A stretch of 25,172 bases of DNA, taken from contig JAZDMK010000242.1 in NCBI GenBank assembly GCA_043800975.1, forward strand, positions 1 through 25,172, read 5' to 3'. This document shows positions 6,723 to 14,833 of the stretch, piece by piece. Every line of letters begins with the position of its first letter. The first letter of the stretch is position 1. The stretch is from JAZDMK01 sp043800975. Lineage in GTDB: Bacteria; Bacteroidota; Bacteroidia; Bacteroidales; JAHJDW01. Both the position numbers and the translations under genes were made by a program. The notes below the pieces were generated by a model. It did not search any database. It was given only the letters and a program-made list of their open reading frames with translations, and was not told the origin of the DNA.

Positions 6723-6773
6723 CCTTCTCTATGCCTAGAGAAGGCTTGTCCGGCTCTTTGCCTCGGCAAAGAG
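6723..6773. repeat. Double perfect hairpin
   Basis: CCTTCTCT (6723-6730) pairs perfectly with AGAGAAGG (6737-6744). CTCTTTGCC (6754-6762) pairs perfectly with GGCAAAGAG (6765-6773). They lie side by side right after the 42-bp array and are followed by GGGGGATTTAGGG. The layout resembles short palindromic intergenic repeats seen in environmental Bacteroidota (recalled, not searched). Confidence 0.65.
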
Positions 6774-6871
6774 AGGGGGATTTAGGGATGAGTAAGAAAA
6801 CTACAAAGTAAGAAAAAGACGAAAAGTAAAAATAGAAAAAGTATTTTTTGTACGCGATACAGTACCCCCTC

Positions 6872-6934
6872 TGTCAGCCCGGCTGACATCTCCCCCTGCA
6901 AGCAGGTGGAGTTATTATGTAGTTGCTGCGCAAC
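6872..6934. repeat. Cluster of three hairpins after the 391-residue gene
   Basis: TGTCAGC (6872-6878) pairs with GCTGACA (6882-6888). CTCCCCCTGC (6890-6899) pairs with GCAGGTGGAG (6902-6911) with one mismatch. GTTGC (6922-6926) pairs with GCAAC (6930-6934). The cluster is just 3' of the minus-strand gene ending at 6960 and may terminate it, although no long T-run follows. The first two hairpins look like another double-palindrome intergenic repeat. Confidence 0.55.
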
Positions 6935-6959
6935 GATTGTTTGCTCGCGAACGAGGCGT

Positions 6960-8135
6960 TCAGAAATTAAAATCTTCTGCTTCGCCGCTGAGCTTACGGC
7001 CCATCAAAAAGTTTTCCTTAAAGAGGTTGTTGATATAATCGGCCCTGAAATCCTTCATCAGTTCATCATAACTTTTGCCACTTGTGATTCCCATATCATG
7101 GTACATCAGGTATTCCTCATACACGGTGTCCAGTTCGCTGGCAACAATACCGTTCACATATTGCCTTGCACAAAGTACAATGGCTTCGCGCCACTCCATA
7201 CCCCCCGGCATGTAAACCGGTACATCGGCTTCCTGAAGCGTATATACAGCATCTTCTACCGTTTCATCGGGTATCTGGTATTCATCCTTTTCTTCTTTAT
7301 CGTGCAATGCACATTGCAACCTGAACAGCTCTTTAAAATACGGATCGGGTTCATAACGCAGGGCGTATTCATACATCTCTTTATAACCGGCAAAGAGGTG
7401 CTTGGGCGGAGGAACAAATGGCGGGGGCGGATTCTTTTCCAACTCTTCCTTTCGCTTCTGTGCAAGATATTTCCTGCCGATTTCCATATAGTATTCTTCC
7501 TTATCACCCCGCAGGTCGGGCAGCAGAAGCAGCGCGCCCGTGCCCATGTGGCCGTCGTAATACTCATACCATTCGGGCATAAACTCACGATCCCCCTGTT
7601 CGTTTTTCTTCATGATTTCTTCAAAATTTTGCCACCCCCACACGTTTTCGTGCCAGTCGGCAAAATTATTGCTTCGCAAAAAATGCTTCATCACATCGAT
7701 CTCCTGCCTGCTGATCAGGGGAAGAAAAGGACAGGAACGTATGTGTGATTCCCAGAAATTAAAGTCAATCGAAATTTCAATTTCCTTAATATCCAGTTGC
7801 CCGGCCCTCCATTGCAGCTGTATATTGAAGAGCTGCTTGTGCCGGATCATGTCGAGCATCTCTTCAGTCTGGCTCCGGTATTTTAACTCTTTGCTGTTTC
7901 TCTCCTCGTCGGTGGTGTATTCGTAATGCTCTGCCAGACGCGTCTTTGCTTCAGCATACGATAGCAGGAAGTAGTCGACGGTATCGGGATCGTACTTCTT
8001 GAAAAAAAAACGGTGTGTTTTGTTTTGTTTCAGTTCAGTCAGAAAAGTCTGCTTCAGATCTTCAAAAAACTGTTTGCGCTTAATGTAGTTGGCCGGGATC
8101 TGATCCTTGCCATACTTGAAATTGTCGAAGTTCAT
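6960..8135 (-). CDS. Unrecognised 391-residue cytoplasmic protein
   Basis: I do not recognise this family. The protein (starting MNFDNFKYGKDQ) has no signal peptide or membrane helix and is acidic and aromatic-rich. Visible features are an N-terminal helical half (FFKKYDPDTVDYFLLSYAEAK) and a Trp-rich centre (NFWESHI, then DWHENVWGWQNFEE, about 127-171). A proline stretch NPPPPFVPPPKH (about 235-246) looks like a hinge between two domains. The C-terminal helical part carries GMEWREAIVLCARQYVNG. The open frame extends 66 codons further upstream, but that part crosses an exact TAnnTTTG box and has an AT-rich, non-protein-like composition, so the Met at 8135 was chosen. The NYN nuclease gene diverges from it, and the repeat island lies 3'. 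Confidence 0.85.
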   Translation of the reverse strand: MNFDNFKYGKDQIPANYIKRKQFFEDLKQTFLTELKQNKTHRFFFKKYDPDTVDYFLLSYAEAKTRLAEHYEYTTDEERNSKELKYRSQTEEMLDMIRHKQLFNIQLQWRAGQLDIKEIEISIDFNFWESHIRSCPFLPLISRQEIDVMKHFLRSNNFADWHENVWGWQNFEEIMKKNEQGDREFMPEWYEYYDGHMGTGALLLLPDLRGDKEEYYMEIGRKYLAQKRKEELEKNPPPPFVPPPKHLFAGYKEMYEYALRYEPDPYFKELFRLQCALHDKEEKDEYQIPDETVEDAVYTLQEADVPVYMPGGMEWREAIVLCARQYVNGIVASELDTVYEEYLMYHDMGITSGKSYDELMKDFRADYINNLFKENFLMGRKLSGEAEDFNF

Positions 8136-8157
8136 GGCATTCGAATTTGTATTCAAA

Positions 8158-8165
8158 CAAAGATA
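8158..8165 (-). promoter_or_regulatory. -7 box TATCTTTG
   Basis: An exact TAnnTTTG match on the minus strand, 22 bases before the Met at 8135. It supports that start over longer ones. A -33 TTG is not obvious. Confidence 0.45.
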
Positions 8166-8429
8166 ACGAAGGATGATACGAAAACGTATGTATGAGAAGG
8201 AGTTTTTAAGGATGTGGAAAAAGATTCGAATGTAGTTTGCTTTTTTACATTTTTTTAACAAACAGTACGTCCTGAACGCTTGATTTTGTTGCATTATTTT
8301 CGTATATTCGTAATTCAAAAGAATAGTAACCAAACGCAGCAGCTAATGATTATACATCTACCCTAACCATTTTCAGGAACAGAATTGCACATCAAAGTGC
8401 TTATTCCTGTAAATATAAAATGCAGAATC

Positions 8430-9152
8430 ATGCGTACCTGGGTATTTATCGACGGACACAACTTTGATCACCGGCTGGAGGAGCGGGGGCTGCTACCCTG
8501 CACCTGGTGTAACTTTGCAAAGCTGGCGACATTGCTGAAAAAACAAAACGACATCATCTCTCGCATACTCTATTTCACAACAGAGGTAAGCGAACGCTTC
8601 ATTGCCGATGCAAACGGCGAAGTTGCGGCCCAGCAGTTCTGGCTGGCTGCCGTAAAAACCGTGATCCCTGAAAAGGATATATACTACGGTAAATACATAC
8701 GCCCGAACAAAAGACGGGTTGAAAAAATGACCGACACACACATCACCATGCAATTGTTGCTGAACATGAATCAATTCGACAAAGTGATTGTAATCAGTGG
8801 CGACATGGACTTCTGGCCCGTTTACAAATACCTGAAGGAAAACGGAAAGGAAGTATGGGTTTACTCACCCGACAAGCCTAAATCGACGAAGTATCACGAG
8901 CGTTATATTCTTGAAGACTATTGCCGGAAGCGCAACATTACATTCCATTTGCTGGATGATAAAGTACTGAGGGATGCACGCTTTAATGACATTGTTCGCG
9001 ATGCCGAAGGCATTGCAGTTGCGCAGTGTGAAGAGCGGCAGAAACTTCCGGTTACAACGATTAAAAAATTTAACAAAAAAAGAATCCCGCCAACCGGCAG
9101 GATTCTTTTTCAACCATTAAAATTGCAGAAGAAAAAAACTTCTGCCTGTTAA
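8430..9152 (+). CDS. NYN-domain (PIN-like) putative ribonuclease
   Basis: A 240-residue protein of the NYN/LabA-type PIN-like fold, typically metal-dependent RNases. The acidic metal-site residues are in place: D8 and N11 in VFIDGHNF, D102 in KMTDTHITMQLL, and D125 and D127 in ISGDMDFWPV. The order and spacing match NYN proteins. The Met at 8430 leads directly into the first strand (MRTWVFIDGHN). A TTG at 8385 is in frame, but the extra 15 residues do not look domain-like. A near-match to the -7 word (TATATTCG, 8303-8310) lies upstream. The last 23 or so codons run through a strong hairpin plus T-run and a second hairpin. The tail (RIPPTGRILFQPLKLQKKKTSAC) is therefore lysine-rich, low-complexity and probably not part of the fold. 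The stop is 1 base from the convergent T9SS cargo gene. Confidence 0.88.
   Translation: MRTWVFIDGHNFDHRLEERGLLPCTWCNFAKLATLLKKQNDIISRILYFTTEVSERFIADANGEVAAQQFWLAAVKTVIPEKDIYYGKYIRPNKRRVEKMTDTHITMQLLLNMNQFDKVIVISGDMDFWPVYKYLKENGKEVWVYSPDKPKSTKYHERYILEDYCRKRNITFHLLDDKVLRDARFNDIVRDAEGIAVAQCEERQKLPVTTIKKFNKKRIPPTGRILFQPLKLQKKKTSAC
9081..9110. terminator. Probable bidirectional intrinsic terminator inside coding sequence
   Basis: AGAATCCCGCC (9081-9091) pairs with GGCAGGATTCT (9096-9106) with a single mismatch across an AACC loop. It is preceded by A7 and followed by T5, so it carries a T-run in either direction. It lies 40-70 bases before the NYN stop codon, within its reading frame, and 3' of the convergent gene ending at 9154. 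Confidence 0.7.
9125..9145. terminator. Second hairpin at the convergent gene ends
   Basis: GCAGAAG (9125-9131) pairs perfectly with CTTCTGC (9139-9145) across an A7 loop. It lies just 3' of the T9SS cargo stop codon and inside the last codons of the NYN gene. It probably assists the stronger hairpin at 9081. Confidence 0.45.
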
Positions 9153-9153
9153 A

Positions 9154-12100
9154 TTATTTTACAAGTAACTGGCGATTCAGTATATGATCGTTCGATTTTA
9201 AACGAAGTATATACATGCCGGCCCGTTGAGTTGAAAGATCGATCACTTTACGATCTGTCATGTTTGTACTAAGTACAACTTCGCCCAAAGCATTGATCAC
9301 CTGAACAGCATACGTGCCGCTGGTTTCCACGTTAAACATTCCTTCCGAAGGATTCGGATAAATGTTCACTGAAGGAAGACCCGCTTCATTTACACTTACG
9401 ATATCCTGCGTCAGATAAGCCGTGTCGGCCTGTGTGCCGGAGCTGAGAATAATCATCGCCGTGCGAATGCTTCCGCTACCGTTGGCAGTATATACTGCAT
9501 TCAGAAGTCCGTCGCCGGTTCCGCTGGCAGGTACAGTACACCAAACCTGATCGGAAGTAGCAGTCCAGTTTGTGTAGCAGGTAACGTTGAAATCAATGTT
9601 GCCGGCGCTGTTATCCACATTCTGAATGGAAGGATTAATCGCAAGGAAGTAGGTGGTGAATGTTGAATCAGCCCCATAATAAGGTGTTGCACCTACCATA
9701 CCTACAAAACGGAAATGATACGTGGTATTGGGAGTCAGTCCGTTGATGGCTGCGTTAAAAGAAACCGGAGCCATGCCATCGGCAGTGGTGTCAACAGGAG
9801 ATACCATGGTTCCGTATGAAACGGATGTGCCATATTCAAAGTATGCATCGGTAAAAGCAACTAAGTTGGGGTTGATGGTTCCGTTGAGCTGAGCACTGGT
9901 GAAACCAACGATGGTTGCTGCATTGGTAACAACAGTAGGATTAGCAAGTACATGAATAATCACTTTCCAGTCGGTGAAAATGGAATCTATACCGTTCACG
10001 TTTTCGCGAACCACATGATAAATAATGGTATCGCCATCAGCGAGTGTGTATGTGTTAACACCGGAGGTTTGCAGAACATTATTCACCGAAGCTGTAGATA
10101 GACCATGATAGTCACCCAGCGTGAATGTGGGAGCAAGGCCGGTAAGTGTGGCTGAATTTGGGAAGTTGACGTGAATTTCGTTTAGAACCGTATCGATCGG
10201 AGAAGTAGTACCTCCGGGGATGCTATATGCAGAAATATCGGAACTTGCAATTTCAAATGCATACAAGCGGAAGCTCTGAGAAACACCACCCAGAATCACC
10301 GATCCGGGGATCGCTTCATCCGATGAGAAACCGCCACCAGCGATAGCTCCTGCAGTGAGAATTTCGGGAATATCCTGAACAACATTATGGTCCACAAGAA
10401 CAGTACCGTCAGCAATTTTAATCCATACAAGCTGATTTCCCTGATTATGCTGTGAAACACCCACGATATAAGGTCCGCCGGGTGTCCAGTAATCATAAGC
10501 TAAACCACCAAAACCATACAAGCCAGCGTTGGGGTTGACTACAGTCTGAAGGGTTGCTCCTGAGTTTTTGTTAACCAACAGAATATTTTCGGTTCCTGCA
10601 TTCCAGTTGCAAACCCAGAAAGCATTATTTATAGGATCATAATCCGAACCACGTACACTGATTGCAGTGGTGTAATTGCTAACTGTGTAGACTGTATCGT
10701 TGGCAGCTATGGTGTCCTTATAAAGCATCGCTGTGTTTGATCCGCCATAGATATAGTTTGTGTCAGCCGATAAATCGCGATACCCGGAATGGGACTTCAT
10801 GGTTAAAGTGTCGATGACTGCCCCTGTATTATCCAGCATAAAGATTTTATTTGTATTCCACTGGGAAAGCAGGTAGTTGCCGTCTTTATATACCGGACCG
10901 TAGCAAGCCGAAAAAGCCTGGGTATTGAAGTTTACAGCCAGCGGATAGAAAGGAGCATATTTGGTGTAGGAATAAACTACCTGATTGTTCGCTGCATTAA
11001 CGTCTCCCGGGTAGGTGTGGAATGCTGTAATGCCATATACGCCGGGGGTTGGTGAAGAAACTGTCTGTGCAAAAGTGTAGAGATACTCATCTCCGTATTG
11101 CAAAGTATCACCTACAGGGGTTGTTTCGTTATAGGTTGTGCTGTTGAACGTGAATGAAACCGGAATTTCGGTTGCCGGGTCAGTTCCCATATTTTTAATT
11201 CGTACAGTCACATTATTCGAAGGATTATAGCCAGTAACCGGACTTGTAACAGCCATCATGGCGATGTCCTTGGCAAGGGGTATTTGATAGCTTACAACAA
11301 TATAGGGTTTGTTTGTTTCCTGCCATCCGTCAAATCCAAGATAGTATCCGGCCGCTGTTTCATATTCCCACAAGCCGATACCAAACCAGTTGTCAGGAGC
11401 ATTGGCCATAACATCGGTATTGGCCGCAGCACCCAGATTCTGTACAAACCAGCCCGGGCTCGGGAAATTGGAAGTATAGGCGTAATATATATCTCCGTCT
11501 TTTGTGTCGTTGTAAAGTGCATTGGGCAATGCCAGCATGGGGTCGTTTTCCAGCGACATTACTCTGAAATACGCATAATTGTCATTGTTTACATAAGCAT
11601 GCAGCTGAACGTTTGAAACAAAGGCATTATCCGGCAGGCCTGTTGTATTGAACTTCATCCAACCGGTTGTGTCTGCAACGCCTGTCGCACCTGAAACAAC
11701 GCGCACATAACTGTTGTTGACAATACTTGAACTGTCAACTGTTCCGGTCCAAAGGGGAGTGAGCTCCGTGTAGAAAGTATCTATAATAACGGGTTGGGTT
11801 TTGGTAATATTTAATTTCAGGGTATCGTTCGTCGTGTTACCATCACCTGATAAAGCAACAGCGCCCATACAGCTGTATGTCTGATATATGCCCATGTTGG
11901 CAGTGGTTGTAAAAGTATAATTCTGGGTTGCGCCAGCATTGAGAGTTCCCGGAATGTTTTGTGTGGTGAAGGATGAGCCTCCGTTTACAGAATACGAAAT
12001 ATCAAAGCCGGTAGCATTGGCAGTTCCAAGGTTGGTTACAGCAATTTTTACAGTATCCGTTGCATCAATATCTGATCCGTTTGCAGGAGCTACCCAACCG

Positions 12101-12783
12101 GTAACCGAAAGATCATTGGCCAGTAATAAATCGGCAGTTACAACCAGATTGTCCAAATGACAGTTGTTTCCATATTTTGATATAAACAAAAAGGCAACAT
12201 ACAAGGTAGCCTGATTGTTTGCCCCGGCGGGTAGTGTAATGGACTGGGCAGTCCAGCCAGCAGTAGCAGAGTAACGACCCCTTCCTCCGGCGGTGTTCCA
12301 TGTCGTACCATCGGTTGACCATTGTACATAAACACTGTCGCGGTTGCCCGAATAAGCAGGATCCATCAGCCAGTCGAAGTTAACTTTGGTGTTGATGTAA
12401 CCGACCGTAGAGAATGATGTAGTCTGTGCCAGCCTCACATTGTTGCCTGCTGCGGCATCGTATGAGTTGAAGCGTGCCATGTGTGTTCCTTCGGTAGGAA
12501 CATATCCGGATGGATAGGTCGAAGTAGTAACAAAAATAACATCACCTGTAGTTCCCAATACATCTACAACCGACCAACCAGTGGGCACTGAGCCTCCGTT
12601 GAATCCTTGGGAAAGTACATTGGCTTTGGTGGCATTCACCTGAGTGCCGATGTATTTGTTTTGAGGAGCCCTGTCGTACTTAAGTTCTTTTTCCTTTTCG
12701 ATGAGTTTTTTGTCAATGGTTTGTGCAAATCCAGGACTGAAAATGCAAGCCAGAAACATCATCGTTAATAATTTTAATTTCAT
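9154..12783 (-). CDS. Large multidomain secreted protein with T9SS type A sorting domain
   Basis: A 1209-residue surface or secreted protein. The N-terminal signal peptide is MKLKLLTMMFLACIFSPGFAQ. Approximate domains follow. Residues 60-218 are choice-of-anchor-J-like (FNGGSVPTGWSVVDVLGT). Residues 220-330 are a CARDB-like Ig fold (NDLSVTGWVAP, IAVTNLGTANATGF), followed by a beta-sandwich of DNRLRE-like look to about 505. A second CARDB-like domain covers 505-610 (VRIKNMGTDPATEIPVSF). A propeller-like region spans 615-860 (DNTGAVIDTLTM, GGLAYDYWTPGGPYIVG). An Ig-like domain is followed by an Fn3-like one at 946-1048 (LNGTINPN, YFEYGTSVSYGT, NGLTPNTTYHFRF). A BACON-like domain lies at about 1050-1128 (NWTATSDQVWCTVP). 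The sorting domain is 1131-1209 (VNIYPNPSEGMFNVE, AGMYILRLKSNDHILNRQLLVK). No catalytic motif is seen, so adhesion or glycan binding is the likeliest role. The gene stands alone, with its own promoter and terminator. Confidence 0.93.
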   Translation of the reverse strand: MKLKLLTMMFLACIFSPGFAQTIDKKLIEKEKELKYDRAPQNKYIGTQVNATKANVLSQGFNGGSVPTGWSVVDVLGTTGDVIFVTTSTYPSGYVPTEGTHMARFNSYDAAAGNNVRLAQTTSFSTVGYINTKVNFDWLMDPAYSGNRDSVYVQWSTDGTTWNTAGGRGRYSATAGWTAQSITLPAGANNQATLYVAFLFISKYGNNCHLDNLVVTADLLLANDLSVTGWVAPANGSDIDATDTVKIAVTNLGTANATGFDISYSVNGGSSFTTQNIPGTLNAGATQNYTFTTTANMGIYQTYSCMGAVALSGDGNTTNDTLKLNITKTQPVIIDTFYTELTPLWTGTVDSSSIVNNSYVRVVSGATGVADTTGWMKFNTTGLPDNAFVSNVQLHAYVNNDNYAYFRVMSLENDPMLALPNALYNDTKDGDIYYAYTSNFPSPGWFVQNLGAAANTDVMANAPDNWFGIGLWEYETAAGYYLGFDGWQETNKPYIVVSYQIPLAKDIAMMAVTSPVTGYNPSNNVTVRIKNMGTDPATEIPVSFTFNSTTYNETTPVGDTLQYGDEYLYTFAQTVSSPTPGVYGITAFHTYPGDVNAANNQVVYSYTKYAPFYPLAVNFNTQAFSACYGPVYKDGNYLLSQWNTNKIFMLDNTGAVIDTLTMKSHSGYRDLSADTNYIYGGSNTAMLYKDTIAANDTVYTVSNYTTAISVRGSDYDPINNAFWVCNWNAGTENILLVNKNSGATLQTVVNPNAGLYGFGGLAYDYWTPGGPYIVGVSQHNQGNQLVWIKIADGTVLVDHNVVQDIPEILTAGAIAGGGFSSDEAIPGSVILGGVSQSFRLYAFEIASSDISAYSIPGGTTSPIDTVLNEIHVNFPNSATLTGLAPTFTLGDYHGLSTASVNNVLQTSGVNTYTLADGDTIIYHVVRENVNGIDSIFTDWKVIIHVLANPTVVTNAATIVGFTSAQLNGTINPNLVAFTDAYFEYGTSVSYGTMVSPVDTTADGMAPVSFNAAINGLTPNTTYHFRFVGMVGATPYYGADSTFTTYFLAINPSIQNVDNSAGNIDFNVTCYTNWTATSDQVWCTVPASGTGDGLLNAVYTANGSGSIRTAMIILSSGTQADTAYLTQDIVSVNEAGLPSVNIYPNPSEGMFNVETSGTYAVQVINALGEVVLSTNMTDRKVIDLSTQRAGMYILRLKSNDHILNRQLLVK

Positions 12784-12812
12784 CTTTGTTTACTATTTGT
12801 TTTTATTTGCGG

Positions 12813-12840
12813 CAAAAATACTGTTTTTTTTAATAACAAA
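12813..12840 (-). promoter_or_regulatory. Two-part Bacteroidota promoter for the T9SS cargo gene
   Basis: On the minus strand TTTG (12840-12837) is followed after 16 bases by TATTTTTG (12820-12813), an exact TAnnTTTG. The spacing is slightly short of the usual 17-21. The box ends 29 bases before the ATG at 12783. This is the only promoter in the window where both elements can be seen. Confidence 0.5.
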
Positions 12841-13047
12841 TAACGGCGTTCAACATAAGCTATATGAACTTTGTGTTGTATAATAGTTTGTGTTTAAAAT
12901 TGATTCGGAATTCGTCCAAACAACGGAACAGGAAAATAGGTAGCAGGAATGTCCAAAACAAAAAAAAACTGCGCACGGGCTTATTAGAAAGCATAGCTCT
13001 CCCATAATATCGCGCAACTGTCTTGCAAGATCGTAGAATGAAAAAAA

Positions 13048-13515
13048 TTATTTCCCAATCATCCTTTTTACTTTCCCTTTTCCCTGCGGACCAAACTTAT
13101 ATACTTTTCCGCTGCTCATTGTTATCTGCAACCCTGCAAAGATGCCCGTTTTCACCTTGGCGATATCCGAATTGAGAATGCTGAAGCTGATCGGGTTTTC
13201 GATAAACATGGCCTCTACCTTGGTTTCAAAATCCTGCAGCGAGCTGCATTCGCTACCTATCTTGCGCACCTCGTCGGCATACTTGCCAAAAAGTTTCAGC
13301 TTGGCAAATTCATCTTTCGATTCCTGCCAGCTGTCCTTGATGCTTCCTTCGCCCAGCCCGCTCATCTTCGCCATTCCGTCGGCATGGTCGATGACGTTGA
13401 AAATAACGCGGTTTTTGGTTGCAATCATGTTGCCTGCCTGCTGGTTGAAACGGCTGCCATCAAACAATGCCGCACGCCTTACAATAACATAATCCTGATC
13501 TTCGATGAGTGCCAT
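13048..13515 (-). CDS. Unrecognised 155-residue protein
   Basis: A small soluble protein starting MALIEDQDYVIVRRAALFDG. The first 60 residues alternate short hydrophobic strands with turns (QDYVIVRRAALF, NMIATKNRVIFNVIDH), faintly like the strand pairs of bacterial PH/GRAM-type domains. That is a guess from the strand pattern. A charged helical centre (ESKDEFAKLKLFGKYADEVRKIGSE) follows. The C-terminus has strands and a basic tail (GLQITMSSGKVYKFGPQG, then KGKVKRMIGK). There is no signal peptide. The open frame goes on 26 codons upstream into AT-rich DNA; the Met at 13515 gives a compact protein. It may be co-directional with the threonine aldolase gene upstream, but a double hairpin in the 160-base gap argues for separate transcription. 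Confidence 0.75.
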   Translation of the reverse strand: MALIEDQDYVIVRRAALFDGSRFNQQAGNMIATKNRVIFNVIDHADGMAKMSGLGEGSIKDSWQESKDEFAKLKLFGKYADEVRKIGSECSSLQDFETKVEAMFIENPISFSILNSDIAKVKTGIFAGLQITMSSGKVYKFGPQGKGKVKRMIGK

Positions 13516-13597
13516 AATTTCAGATTTTAATGAGAATATAAATGGTTTTGAGACAATAAAAATATGAAAAATATCAATTGTTTTGTCGACCACCCCC

Positions 13598-13631
13598 CTC
13601 CACTTCGTGGAGTACCCCTCCTCTCCAGGAG
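13598..13631. repeat. Double hairpin between the aldolase and the small gene
   Basis: CTCCAC (13598-13603) pairs perfectly with GTGGAG (13607-13612), and CTCCT (13618-13622) with AGGAG (13627-13631). The flanks are C-rich (CCACCCCC). It resembles the double hairpins at 6723 and 6872 in layout. It sits 3' of the minus-strand aldolase gene and could slow or end its transcription. Confidence 0.5.
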
Positions 13632-13675
13632 TGGAGCTTTTATAGAATTGTGTGGTGGATGCTAAAAAATAAAGT

Positions 13676-14710
13676 TTAAAACTTCACGGCACGTATACAT
13701 TTCTCAAACTGCATCAGCTGATCATCGTCGAATTCCATATGGGTTACGAAGCGCACTAGCTGTTTCCCCATGCTTACACACAGCACGCCATGCTCAGCCA
13801 TCACCGATACAAAACGCTCGTCGGTAATATGAGCGGGCAGTTCGATGATCACGATGTTGGTTTCTACCGGATACAACTTCTCGGCAAAGGCTGCCGATGA
13901 AACGATCTGCGCAATAGCTTTGGCTCTGCGGTGATCATCCTTCAATCTTTGAATATTATTATCCAATGCATAGATGCCGGCAGCAGCAAGGTATCCGGCC
14001 TGCCGCCATCCACCGCCCATCAGCTTACGGAAACGCCTTGCGTGCAGTATCGTTTGTTTGCTGCCCAGCAGCAGCGAACCCACAGGGCAGCCGAGCGACT
14101 TGGACAGGCAGATGGAAATACTGTCGAATATCTTTCCGTATTCTTCCGGCTTTTCGTTTGTTTCGGCCAGTGCGTTGAACAGGCGTGCCCCGTCCAGATG
14201 CAGCTTCAGCCCGTGCTGCAGGCATACGGTTTTTATCTTTTGTATTTCGGAGAAATCATAAATACTTCCGCCGCCTTTGTTGGCGGTGTTTTCGAGCGAC
14301 ACGAGCCGGGTGACTGCTTTGTGTACATCGGCGGGATCGTTGATGGCCCGCTCCACCTGCGCTGCACTGAGACGCCCGCGATCGCCCTGCAGCGTCTTCA
14401 CGGAGGACAAAGCATTGACGGCAATCCCGCCACCTTCGTACTGAAACACATGCGAGCTGACATCGCAGATGACTTCGCTGCCGGGGCTGCAGTGGGTGCG
14501 GATCGCAAGCTGGTTGGTCATCGTTCCTGATACGCAGAAGAGAGCAGCCTCGGTGCCGAACAGGGCGGCTGACTTGGCTTCCAGCGCATTGACAGTGGGA
14601 TCATCTTCAAACACATCGTCGCCTACTTGTGCGCTCAGCATTACGTGGAGCATGGGGGGCGTGGGTTTTGTGATGGTGTCGCTGCGGAGGTCGATGATGT
14701 TTTTATTCAT
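13676..14710 (-). CDS. ltaE: Low-specificity L-threonine aldolase
   Basis: A PLP enzyme (fold type I) that cleaves L-threonine or L-allo-threonine to glycine and acetaldehyde, cytosolic. At 344 residues it is the normal length for the family. It starts with the family signature MNKNIIDLRSDTITKP. It carries GTEAALFCVSGTMTNQLA (52-69) for cofactor phosphate contacts and HLDGARLFNA (171-180), whose D173 contacts the PLP pyridine nitrogen. K204 in SICLSKSLGCPVGS is the Schiff-base lysine. The C-terminal small domain ends QLVRFVTHMEFDDDQLMQFEKCIRAV. The frame extends 11 codons upstream, but the Met at 14710 begins the conserved region and has an exact -7 box 30 bases upstream. The gene is divergent from the outer-membrane protein at 14834, with no evident functional link. 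The family call is firm; substrate stereospecificity cannot be read from the sequence. Confidence 0.95.
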   Translation of the reverse strand: MNKNIIDLRSDTITKPTPPMLHVMLSAQVGDDVFEDDPTVNALEAKSAALFGTEAALFCVSGTMTNQLAIRTHCSPGSEVICDVSSHVFQYEGGGIAVNALSSVKTLQGDRGRLSAAQVERAINDPADVHKAVTRLVSLENTANKGGGSIYDFSEIQKIKTVCLQHGLKLHLDGARLFNALAETNEKPEEYGKIFDSISICLSKSLGCPVGSLLLGSKQTILHARRFRKLMGGGWRQAGYLAAAGIYALDNNIQRLKDDHRRAKAIAQIVSSAAFAEKLYPVETNIVIIELPAHITDERFVSVMAEHGVLCVSMGKQLVRFVTHMEFDDDQLMQFEKCIRAVKF

Positions 14711-14740
14711 AATTGCTTTAAGAAAGTAGTAAGTGCCGTT

Positions 14741-14748
14741 CAAAATTA
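14741..14748 (-). promoter_or_regulatory. -7 box TAATTTTG for threonine aldolase
   Basis: An exact TAnnTTTG match on the minus strand, ending 30 bases before the ATG at 14710, in the gap shared with the divergent outer-membrane protein gene. That gene has only a one-mismatch version, TATTTTCG at 14805-14812. Confidence 0.45.
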
Positions 14749-14833
14749 ATATTATTTATTTTCTTTTAACATTTTGTTATAACTGATGATGCAAAGAATT
14801 TCCATATTTTCGCACTTCATTGAAAGCCCCTGC

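Noticed and set aside
6906..7748. 280-codon plus-strand frame
   Set aside because: It is antisense to the 391-residue protein. The minus-strand translation has normal composition and a promoter, while the plus-strand one is Phe/Ile-rich and lacks domains.
13931..14530. 199-codon plus-strand frame
   Set aside because: It is antisense to threonine aldolase, whose catalytic motifs are all intact.
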